Of a stretch of 33,879 nucleotides of DNA, positions 7,458 to 14,144 are shown one piece after another. The notes beneath the pieces are model-generated. The model was not told the origin of the DNA. It searched no databases and saw only the letters and a program-made list of their open reading frames with translations. Position 1 is the first letter of the stretch. Each line of letters opens with the position of its first letter. Position numbers and translations under genes: made by a program. Location: NCBI GenBank assembly GCA_001871115.1, contig MNUR01000042.1, positions 1 to 33,879 of the forward strand, given 5' to 3'. The DNA is from Elusimicrobia bacterium CG1_02_56_21 (lineage in GTDB: Bacteria; Elusimicrobiota; Elusimicrobia; Elusimicrobiales; UBA9959).

Positions 7458-7886
7458 ATGGCTTCCCGGTTAAGAGTAAAATTTATAATAAATCCGGCCC
7501 CCGAAATACTTGAGGGAATTATAACACTTTACCGCGCCCAGGGCTGGTGGGGGCCAAAAGACAAACCCGCGCGGCTCAGGAAGCTTATAAAGGGCAGTCA
7601 CTGCTTTGCAACTGCCTCCCTGGACGGCAGAATAATAGGCATCGGGCGCGCTATAAGCGACGGCGCCAGCGACGCCTATATACAGGATATGACCGTCCTT
7701 AAAACCGAACGGGGAGCGGGAGCCGGAGCGGCTCTGCTTAAAGCAATTTTGAAGCGCCTTAAGAAAGACGGGGTAAACTGGGTGGGCCTCATCGCCCAGG
7801 ACAACTCGGATTATTTCTACCGCAAAGCCGGGTTCAGGTCTCTTAAAAAAGCGCATCCTATGATCTCCAAAGAGAGTTATGTTTAA
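7458..7886 (+). CDS. GNAT-family N-acetyltransferase
   Basis: A 142-aa single-domain GNAT protein that would transfer an acetyl group from acetyl-CoA to an amine; the substrate is unknown. Visible features: the beta4 strand YIQDMTVL, the acetyl-CoA pyrophosphate loop ERGAGAGAALLKAIL (R/Q-x-x-G-x-G/A), and the C-terminal FYRKAGFR. The longer frame from 7362 overlaps the promoter region of the divergent gene, so the internal ATG at 7458 is chosen. Its last 8 nt overlap the start of the next gene (ATG 7879), indicating coupled translation with the DUF2156 protein, itself a GNAT-fold family. Confidence 0.85.
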   Translation: MASRLRVKFIINPAPEILEGIITLYRAQGWWGPKDKPARLRKLIKGSHCFATASLDGRIIGIGRAISDGASDAYIQDMTVLKTERGAGAGAALLKAILKRLKKDGVNWVGLIAQDNSDYFYRKAGFRSLKKAHPMISKESYV

Positions 7887-8784
7887 CCGCCTTAAACCGG
7901 AAGACTACCCGGACCTTAAAAAATATTTCGAAAAGCACCGCTACCCGCTCTGCGAGTATTCCCTGGCCTCCATCATAGCCTGGAACCGCTGCCTTTACGA
8001 GGTAAGCTGGAAACCGGACGGGGACCTGCTGCTGATAGCGGAGACCGACATTGAGCCGCCGGCCGCCAGGCGGCTTCTTATGCCTATGCCGGCCCCCTTC
8101 CGGGACATCGCGCCTGAAGAACTGGCGGATATCGCCCGCAGAAACCGCCACTGCCGCTATTACTATGTGCCGCAGGATTATTTTGAGAAACATAAAGCCG
8201 GCCTGGAAGAATTATTTACAGCGGCAGAGCAGCCCGGCTACACCGACTATCTCTACAATACCCGGGACATGGCCGGGCTTGAGGGCCGCAAATATTCAAA
8301 GAAACGCAATCTTATCGCCCAGTTCAACAAACAGACAGCAGCTGCCCGGAATGTACAGGTGGAAGCCCTCACCCCGGCCAATAACAGCGCCTGCCTGACG
8401 CTTCTGGACCGCTGGGCGCATGACCCTGAGGCCGGAGCGCACCTGGATATGCTCAACTGCGAGAGGAAAGCCATAGTAAACGGGCTTAAGCATTTCGAAC
8501 TGCTGGAGCTGGGCGGCGTATTAGTAAAAATAGACGGAGAAATCACGGGGTTCGCCTTCGGCTCCCGTCTTTCCGAAGGCGTTTTTGTTCTGAATTTTGA
8601 AAAAGCCCTCGATAATATCAAGGGCCTTTACCAGTTTTTAGATAATGAACTGGCTAAAAACCTCCCGCCCAATTATTCCTTTATAAATAAAGAAAGCGAC
8701 CTGGGCAAGCCGGGCCTGGCGAAAACCAAAGAATCCTATTATCCAGCCTGCAAGACAAAATCGTTTATGCTTACCCTTAAGTAA
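7879..8784 (+). CDS. DUF2156 (phosphatidylglycerol lysyltransferase C-terminal-like) protein
   Basis: A 301-aa protein of the DUF2156 type, a double-GNAT fold related to the C-terminal catalytic domain of MprF aminoacyl-phosphatidylglycerol synthases. The signature core is present: YLYNTRDMAGLEGRKYSKKRN in the middle (quoted part 132-151), the second GNAT half with ITGFAFGSRL, and C-terminal INKESDLGKPGLAKTKESY. No membrane segments are seen, unlike full-length MprF. It could transfer an aminoacyl or acyl group to a lipid or protein; the substrate cannot be told. Coupled to the upstream GNAT gene and followed by a shared terminator. Confidence 0.85.
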   Translation: MFNRLKPEDYPDLKKYFEKHRYPLCEYSLASIIAWNRCLYEVSWKPDGDLLLIAETDIEPPAARRLLMPMPAPFRDIAPEELADIARRNRHCRYYYVPQDYFEKHKAGLEELFTAAEQPGYTDYLYNTRDMAGLEGRKYSKKRNLIAQFNKQTAAARNVQVEALTPANNSACLTLLDRWAHDPEAGAHLDMLNCERKAIVNGLKHFELLELGGVLVKIDGEITGFAFGSRLSEGVFVLNFEKALDNIKGLYQFLDNELAKNLPPNYSFINKESDLGKPGLAKTKESYYPACKTKSFMLTLK

Positions 8785-8807
8785 GCGTCCTTAAGCCACA
8801 GACAGAA

Positions 8808-8833
8808 AGAAGCCCGGAACTTTCCGGGCTTCT
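8808..8833. terminator. Bidirectional intrinsic terminator
   Basis: AGAAGCCCGGAA (8808-8819) is the perfect complement of TTCCGGGCTTCT (8822-8833), giving a 12-bp stem. It is flanked by T-rich sequence on the right and A-rich on the left. It lies between the convergent DUF2156 and carboxypeptidase genes and probably serves both. Confidence 0.8.
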
Positions 8834-8854
8834 TCTGTTTACAGGTTAATAGAG

Positions 8855-10156
8855 CTAGATCGCTTTGTAAGGGTTATCGGTCACGCTGAACAGATACACG
8901 GCGGCTTTTATATTCTTTGTTACCGTGCTGTTTATAATAGCCGCGCCGGGATAAAAGCCCCTGCCGTCCAGCTCAAAGGTATAGGCGAAGATCCCGCCGG
9001 CCGCATAAGCCCAGTCGCAGCTGTCGCCCGTGGCCACGTACATCTCGCTGGATTTATGGGAGTAGTAGCCGGTAATTTTCCCCATCTCCGCGCCCACTTT
9101 CTCAAACACCTGTTTATCCTTAAGGTTCGGAATATCGGAATCGCTTCCGCCCCAGGGATAAAGTATCTCGCTGCCGTAGGTGTGGTAGCTGATATGGGTC
9201 TTAAGGTTTTTGCGGGCTTCTATAAATTTCTTCACGGCCTGGGACTCGGGCTCGGAGAAGGCTTTGGGGCCGCAGTAAGTGTCCGAGCCGGGATAGGAGG
9301 AAGCGCCGGCCTCGCACCACCAGGAATCGTAATTGCGGTTCAGGTCTACTCCGCGGGAACCGTCGGAATTAGTGCTCATATTCTTCCGGTGGTACCTGTA
9401 ATTGCCGCTCTTTATGTCGTATTCAACGCCGTCAGGGTTCAGCATAGGTATTATGTAAATATCCAGCTTGGCTATATAGTTCTTAATATCCGCGTCGCCC
9501 TTATGTTCAAGCAGCCAGGCCGCGAACAGCAAAGGGACCTCGTTAGAGAGATGCTCGCGGGCGTGATGATTGCCTATGTAGAGCGCCCCGGGCTTGGCGC
9601 TGGCGGCAGTCCCCTTCGCGCCGGAATTAATGCGCAGGCACCAGATATCGCGCCCCTCGGTGGTCTTGCCGATGGAGAAAAGGGAAGCTATCTCGGGATT
9701 TGCGGAAGCCATCTGTTTAAGGAGGCCGGTGGTCTCCTGGAAATTATGATAAGCGGCGTCCCCGGCGGGAAAATCCTTGTTTACCGAGGCGGCATACTCG
9801 GCCAGAGTAAGCCTGCTTGTTACGGCGTAAGCTTTGGACGAAAGAAGGTCCATAGTATACGCCCCGGCAAAACCGGAAACGCTGTCTTTGTCTATTTCAA
9901 CAATATCCAGGCCGGCTTCAAGCAGCCTGGTGCGCGTTTGTTTGTCCGCGGCCTTTACTGTAATCCAGTAGCGGCCATCGGCCCCGGCCGGTGTCGAGAC
10001 TTTATCCGAAGCGGGCTCCGGTACCGCGACCGGGGCGGCGGATATATGGCTTAAAAGCTGGTCAAAAGAAATATTCGCAGGAGATTCAGTCCCCCCTGCG
10101 AATGTATTTAAAGCGATAAAGTTTATCAGTGCTGCCGAGATAAGAAGTTTCTTCAT
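8855..10156 (-). CDS. Secreted M14 zinc carboxypeptidase
   Basis: A 433-aa exported metallocarboxypeptidase. Signal peptide about 1-20 (ends LNTFAGG), a propeptide-like region to ~125, then the M14 catalytic domain. Visible residues: zinc ligands H198 and E201 in HHARE, a third ligand H325 in ISYHTYG, substrate Arg R274 in DLNRNYDSWW, and catalytic Glu E395 in AYTFELDGRG. Order and spacing fit carboxypeptidase A/T-type enzymes that release C-terminal residues from peptides. There is no extra sorting domain. Start ATG has GGAGG 8 nt upstream. It is monocistronic, with a palindrome-rich leader region (10201-10274) and a strong shared terminator. Confidence 0.92.
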   Translation of the reverse strand: MKKLLISAALINFIALNTFAGGTESPANISFDQLLSHISAAPVAVPEPASDKVSTPAGADGRYWITVKAADKQTRTRLLEAGLDIVEIDKDSVSGFAGAYTMDLLSSKAYAVTSRLTLAEYAASVNKDFPAGDAAYHNFQETTGLLKQMASANPEIASLFSIGKTTEGRDIWCLRINSGAKGTAASAKPGALYIGNHHAREHLSNEVPLLFAAWLLEHKGDADIKNYIAKLDIYIIPMLNPDGVEYDIKSGNYRYHRKNMSTNSDGSRGVDLNRNYDSWWCEAGASSYPGSDTYCGPKAFSEPESQAVKKFIEARKNLKTHISYHTYGSEILYPWGGSDSDIPNLKDKQVFEKVGAEMGKITGYYSHKSSEMYVATGDSCDWAYAAGGIFAYTFELDGRGFYPGAAIINSTVTKNIKAAVYLFSVTDNPYKAI

Positions 10157-10200
10157 GCTGAAAAGCCTCCACTGCCGCTAATATTGACTAAAATCAATGA

Positions 10201-10216
10201 CTATATAATTATATAG
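10201..10216. promoter_or_regulatory. 16-bp perfect palindrome upstream of the carboxypeptidase
   Basis: CTATATAATTATATAG is a perfect palindrome about 45 nt upstream of the carboxypeptidase start and contains TATAAT. A second dyad, ATTGACTAAAATCAAT (10183-10198), lies between it and the gene. This looks like a promoter/operator region for a dimeric regulator; no regulator gene is adjacent. Confidence 0.45.
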
Positions 10217-10234
10217 CGCAAAGGCTAAACCGGC

Positions 10235-10274
10235 AAGGCCAAAGGGCCTAGGCTTATATAGGCCTTAGGGCCTA
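10235..10274. repeat. Tandem pair of GGCC-based inverted repeats
   Basis: AAGGCCAAAGGGCCTA (10235-10250) and TAGGCCTTAGGGCCTA (10259-10274) are two copies of one 16-nt unit at 24-nt spacing, each self-complementary around a 4-nt centre. They also pair with each other (GGCCTA with TAGGCC). They lie between the DsbD-like gene and the carboxypeptidase promoter and may act as a terminator or structured insulator. Confidence 0.5.
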
Positions 10275-10322
10275 TGTCACAAGTTTTCCATCCTTCCTCC
10301 GGCTGATTTGCGGTCTTTCCTG

Positions 10323-10934
10323 CTAAACCAGGCCTTTCAGCCCCAGGATAGTGTACCAGAGTCCTGCCAGGAGCAGGGTCAGACGGCCTATTTCATTAGC
10401 GCGGCGGGTCAGCCAGGGAGTTCCAGGCAGCATGGGAGAAATAAACAGGGAGGCAGCGCAGAAAAATCCGCCGAAATAGAAGAAGCCCTTAGGAATGTCC
10501 GCCAGGCCCAGAAGACGGATGAACCCGGAGGCGAAAGGCGGACAGATATTGATCCCGGTCACGAAACCGAGAGCTAGCGGCAGGCGCCTGAAATAAGGGT
10601 TAAGGTCTTTTAGAACGCAGGCGCCTGTTTCTCCTGAAACCCCGGCCCCGGCCAGGATAACCATAAGAAGGCCGCAGATCGTCATAGAGGCCGGGAGCAG
10701 CCATGCGGGCAGGGTATATTGCCCGGCTTTACCGGCGAGAGAGGCCAGGAGGGCGAAGAGCATATAGGCGGCGAATCGCCCGCCCATGAACTGGATAAAA
10801 ATATAGAAGTTGAACTTCCAGACGGCTTTCCCCTCCGCCATAAGGTGGGGAGCCAGCAGGGGCAGGCAGGGGGACAGGCAATAAAAGCCCGTAGAAAGGC
10901 CGAGCAGAAAGCCTTCGGAGAAAAGTTGCGGCAC
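10323..10934 (-). CDS. DsbD/CcdA-like transmembrane thiol-transport protein
   Basis: A 203-aa membrane protein with about six hydrophobic segments. The first segment carries CLSPCLPLLAP and the fourth GINICPPFASG, the paired Cys-Pro pattern of the DsbD membrane domain/UreH-like family (DsbD_2). These proteins pass reducing power across the inner membrane or move metal or sulfur compounds. The start is GTG at 10934, only 2 nt after the stop of the zinc-ribbon gene, so the two are co-translated. The last segment is weakly hydrophobic. The exact partner (thioredoxin-like or cytochrome maturation protein) is not in this window. Confidence 0.72.
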   Translation of the reverse strand: MPQLFSEGFLLGLSTGFYCLSPCLPLLAPHLMAEGKAVWKFNFYIFIQFMGGRFAAYMLFALLASLAGKAGQYTLPAWLLPASMTICGLLMVILAGAGVSGETGACVLKDLNPYFRRLPLALGFVTGINICPPFASGFIRLLGLADIPKGFFYFGGFFCAASLFISPMLPGTPWLTRRANEIGRLTLLLAGLWYTILGLKGLV

Positions 10935-10936
10935 TT

Positions 10937-11131
10937 TTAAATATTAACGGCCCGGTTGCAGCGCTTGCACCAGCCCGCTGCTTTGCCGGTATGGTTTTTA
11001 TGATTAAGCGTCACCGAATCTTTGCAGCCGGGACATTTTACGTCCAGCCCGGAAAGGTCCAGCTTGGAATAGTCTTTCGCAAAGATCTCTTTGCTGGTAT
11101 AGCGCGGTTCCAGCCATTTTCCTTCGTTCAT
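10937..11131 (-). CDS. Small zinc-ribbon protein
   Basis: A 64-aa soluble protein with two Cys pairs near the C-terminus, CPGC and CKRC, about 19 residues apart, as in a rubredoxin-like or zinc-ribbon knuckle. Function unknown. ATG 11131 is preferred to the longer frame because GGAGG lies 4 nt before it. It is immediately followed (2-nt gap) by the DsbD-like gene, suggesting linked thiol or metal chemistry, but that is inference. Confidence 0.65.
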   Translation of the reverse strand: MNEGKWLEPRYTSKEIFAKDYSKLDLSGLDVKCPGCKDSVTLNHKNHTGKAAGWCKRCNRAVNI

Positions 11132-11455
11132 CCGTCCTCCGTTGTTCCTGATAACAGTTCTTAGCCCTGCGCAAAAATCATATAAAATCCGGAGATCTAC
11201 AGGGGAAATTAGCGCGGTACCAGCCTGTAAACATCCCGGATAGCCGCCGGGGCCCAGAGCTAAAAAAACGCTGTTCCCGGTAAAAGCGCCGGGCATACAA
11301 AAAAATATTCAGCCGGAATAAAACACCCGAAAACTCCGGCAGGAGCTGCTTTCTTCCGTGCGTGATGCGGTGATTTCATTGTTACAGGTCTCAAGTTTGC
11401 GCCGCGCAGTATCAGGGCCTTCCCCTCGGAAAACAGGAAGGAGCCGCGGGAGCTC
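11132..11455. other. Intergenic region, 324 nt
   Basis: Between the MEMO1-AMMECR1 fusion and the zinc-ribbon gene. Apart from a hairpin right at the end of the fusion gene (11439-11457) I see no convincing gene. Short frames here lack ribosome sites and homology. Confidence 0.5.
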
Positions 11456-11457
11456 CT
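11439..11457 (-). terminator. Possible terminator of the MEMO1-AMMECR1 gene
   Basis: On the minus strand AGGAGC and GCTCCT form a 6-bp stem with a 7-nt loop that overlaps the stop codon and is followed by TTCCTGTTTT. The stem is short, so this is tentative. Confidence 0.35.
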
Positions 11458-12907
11458 AGTCCTCAAAAGAGTCCGCGGTGAAAGAGTAAAGCAGGGCTTT
11501 TGGGTCTTTCCAGCAATCGCGCGGCAGCCCCGCTTTCTGTTCGCACAACTCCCCCATAAAATCCTGCTTGTCCTTTATCTGTTCCCAGACCTGCGGAAGA
11601 AAAAGGCCGGACTTGCCTTCCTTAACAACTACGGCGCCGTGCACGCCGGGCTTAAAGTCCTCCTGCCGGGCCAACTTGAGCGGCGAAAGCAGGGAGATCT
11701 CTATTTTAACGGAGTCAAGTTCCGCCCGCTCCAGCTTCCGGAAGCGGCCGTCCCGGAAAGCGGCGGCCACGGCGCCATACCTGACGGCGTCTGCCAGTGT
11801 CATGGACGGAACCGCGGTTCCGACGCAGCCCCTCAGCGCGCCGCCCTTGGTAAGGGTCACAAAAACCGCGGCCGGCAGATTAAGGCGCGGGTCAGCCTCA
11901 AGGCCGGCAGGCTTGTCCTTGCCGGAGAAATGATTTTCCAGTGCCAGCCTGGCTTCCTTAAGAAGGGCGGCTTTCTGCCTGGCCGAAAGCTCCGGGGCCG
12001 GCTTTCCGGATTTGATAAAAAGCCCTGAAATATAGCCCACCACCCTGTCCCGCGCCGTACCGGGTTTTTCGGCAGAGGACTCTGAAATTTCCAGGGGATA
12101 AAAGGACCGCGCACCCAGCACCCGCGCGGCCTCCATGCCGGCCTCCAGCGCGGCCTCCCCGCAGGCGCAGGTTTCCAGCCCCGGTATATTTTTGTTCAGC
12201 AGGAACCGCGAGGTGTTCCACACCAGTTCCGGGTCCATACTTTTAATTGCAAGCAGCATTGCCCCGTCTGCCGAAGCCGCCGCGGCCGCCCCGGGATAAT
12301 GAGAAAAGTCGGTAGAGATAACAAGCAGGACTTTCTTACCTTTAAGAGAGGCTCCCAGCACGGAACCTATAGTCTTAAGTGCCCCGAGGTCTTTAGTGTT
12401 AAGGACGGCGGCGAGAAGCCTGAAGGGTTTCTTGAGCCGCCGCTGCAGGAAGGGCAGCTGCACCTCCACGGCATGCTCGCGGAGATGGGCGGAGGGCCTG
12501 TCCTCAAAAAGCGGACTGGCCTTTACGAGGGCGGCGGCCAGCTCGCGGTCCGGGAGCACCTTGCCCAGAGGAGTTCTATAAAAATCCGCCGCCAGCAGCG
12601 CGGCGCCTTTTACCCCTTCTGTATGTCCCGCCGCGAGTATGACCACGGTATCGTAACTGCCGGCTACCCGGGCATAGGCCAGGCCGGCCAGCCTCCCCGA
12701 GTATTCATAACCGGCATGCGGCACAAGTACAGCCGCTATGCTGCCGACGGGCTTTATGCCCCTGCCCGCGGCCAGGTACTGGTCTACTACGTCCGCAAGC
12801 ACTGCCGGATCGGCGGGATAAAACTGCCCGGCCACAGCGGCTTCGCGGGCGCGGGACTGGCCTGCAGCGGCAATAATTAAAGCCAGGGACAGAATAAAAT
12901 GTCTCAT
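11456..12907 (-). CDS. Exported MEMO1-AMMECR1 fusion (AmmeMemoRadiSam proteins B and A)
   Basis: A 483-aa protein with a signal peptide (1-20, cleavage near SRA-RE). Residues ~22-300 are a MEMO1 domain (AmmeMemoRadiSam system protein B): VPHAGYEYSG with H64, LAAGHTEG with H95, HAVEVQLPFLQ, STDFSHYP, and CGEAALEAGMEA with C249. These match the His/His/Cys metal site of the family. Residues ~308-483 are an AMMECR1 domain (system protein A) with FVTLTKGGALRGCVGT. The two are often neighbours with a radical-SAM protein; here they are fused, exported, and no radical-SAM gene lies in the window. The role is unknown; the system is thought to carry out a redox or modification reaction. The signal peptide is the unusual feature. 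Confidence 0.88.
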   Translation of the reverse strand: MRHFILSLALIIAAAGQSRAREAAVAGQFYPADPAVLADVVDQYLAAGRGIKPVGSIAAVLVPHAGYEYSGRLAGLAYARVAGSYDTVVILAAGHTEGVKGAALLAADFYRTPLGKVLPDRELAAALVKASPLFEDRPSAHLREHAVEVQLPFLQRRLKKPFRLLAAVLNTKDLGALKTIGSVLGASLKGKKVLLVISTDFSHYPGAAAAASADGAMLLAIKSMDPELVWNTSRFLLNKNIPGLETCACGEAALEAGMEAARVLGARSFYPLEISESSAEKPGTARDRVVGYISGLFIKSGKPAPELSARQKAALLKEARLALENHFSGKDKPAGLEADPRLNLPAAVFVTLTKGGALRGCVGTAVPSMTLADAVRYGAVAAAFRDGRFRKLERAELDSVKIEISLLSPLKLARQEDFKPGVHGAVVVKEGKSGLFLPQVWEQIKDKQDFMGELCEQKAGLPRDCWKDPKALLYSFTADSFED

Positions 12908-13027
12908 ATCGAGTTTGGAGTAAGCTGCGGCCTGAGAGCCGGAAATTAATTAATAACTGTTCAGGAATTAGAATTAACCAAAGTTTTAATTTCCCCGCCG
13001 AAGTTGATACGCACCTTGCAGCGGCCT

Positions 13028-13255
13028 TTAACTCATCCGGCAGGAAGCGGTCATAGGGCAAAGCCTGCGCTGCGCCCCGTTGCAGAGAGGGCGGGTAAAG
13101 GCGCCCGGGCGGACATGGATGTTCTCCGGCTGGTAGAGAGAGGCGAAAGTGGAGGGCGGAGGGCAGAAAGCTATAAGGGCGGCTGCGGCAACAGCCAGAG
13201 CGGCGGCCGAAACCGCCCACATCAGCGCTGCCGCAGTCCGCCCTTTAGCGGTCAT
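13028..13255 (-). CDS. Small putative membrane protein
   Basis: A 75-aa frame whose ATG overlaps the stop of the LOG-family gene by 4 nt (ATGA), so it would be translated by coupling. It has one hydrophobic segment (about 9-30, AALMWAVSAAALAVAAAALI) and a Cys-containing C-terminus (CNGAQRRLCPMTASC). No family recognised. Coding support is only position, overlap and the membrane segment. Confidence 0.45.
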   Translation of the reverse strand: MTAKGRTAAALMWAVSAAALAVAAAALIAFCPPPSTFASLYQPENIHVRPGAFTRPLCNGAQRRLCPMTASCRMS

Positions 13256-14118
13256 TTCTTGCGTTCCCCGTTTATCGGGTTAACCTTGTAGAAGTCCTGT
13301 ATCCGTTTAACTATCTCCGCGCCGGATTCGGCGAAAGAGAACAGCTTCAGGTCCTCGGTGGAGATATAACCCCACTTGGCCATGTTCCGGAAGTTCATAA
13401 CGTCGGTCCAGTAATCCTCGCCCACAAGCACGATAGGCAGGCTGCTCTTCTTGCCGGTCTGCACCAGCGTCAGAACCTCGAACATTTCGTCCATGGTACC
13501 GAAGCCGCCGGGGAAGACCACCAGCGCGCGCGCCCGCATTACAAAATGCATCTTGCGTACGGCGAAGTAGTGGAAGCGGAAGCAGAACTCGGGAGAGACG
13601 TAGGGATTGGGGCCCTGCTCCATGTTCAGAGTGATATTGAGGCCTATGCTCTTCTCTCCGGCCTCATGCGCGCCGCGGTTGGCCGCTTCCATTATGCCGG
13701 GGCCGCCGCCTGTTACTACCACCAGCTTGCGGTCCCTGGAGATCTCGGTAGTGGAGACCAGCCTGCCGAAGTCGCGGGCCACCTCGTAATACCTGCTGGA
13801 GGCCTTCAGTCTTTTCGCCGAAGCCAGTTTATTCTTTAAAACCTTGTCGTTCGGGTTTTTCTTAAGCAGAGCGCTTATTTCGGCGGCGCGGGCCGCGGAT
13901 TGTTTTTTATCCCAGATGCGGGCGCTGCCGAAAACCACCACGGTCGACTTGACCCCGTACTCGGCCAGGGTCATCTCCGGCTTGAGCAGTTCCAGCTGCA
14001 GGCGCACCGGGCGCAGTTCGTCGCGGCTCAAAAATTCCTCGTCCGCGTAGGCTTTCCTGTAAGCTTTTGATTTGCGCAGGGCTAATATTTTCTTGCTGAT
14101 CCCGGGTTGTTTTTTCAC
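13252..14118 (-). CDS. LOG-family (TIGR00730) nucleoside monophosphate phosphoribohydrolase-like protein
   Basis: A 288-aa Rossmann-fold protein. It carries the family motifs VVTGGGPGIMEAANRGA and PGGFGTMDEMFEVLT; the PGGxGTxxE loop binds the nucleotide phosphate and supplies the catalytic Glu. Characterised members hydrolyse (cytokinin-)nucleoside 5'-monophosphates to base and ribose phosphate. The N-terminal ~85 residues are longer than in the minimal family. Start is GTG 14118 with GGAG upstream, 26 nt after dxs. It is in the ispA-dxs operon; a role in nucleotide or cytokinin-like metabolism is plausible because isopentenyl units are made by its neighbours, but this is inference. Confidence 0.85.
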   Translation of the reverse strand: MKKQPGISKKILALRKSKAYRKAYADEEFLSRDELRPVRLQLELLKPEMTLAEYGVKSTVVVFGSARIWDKKQSAARAAEISALLKKNPNDKVLKNKLASAKRLKASSRYYEVARDFGRLVSTTEISRDRKLVVVTGGGPGIMEAANRGAHEAGEKSIGLNITLNMEQGPNPYVSPEFCFRFHYFAVRKMHFVMRARALVVFPGGFGTMDEMFEVLTLVQTGKKSSLPIVLVGEDYWTDVMNFRNMAKWGYISTEDLKLFSFAESGAEIVKRIQDFYKVNPINGERKK

Positions 14119-14144
14119 GATGTGACTCCTTATTCCCTAACTGT

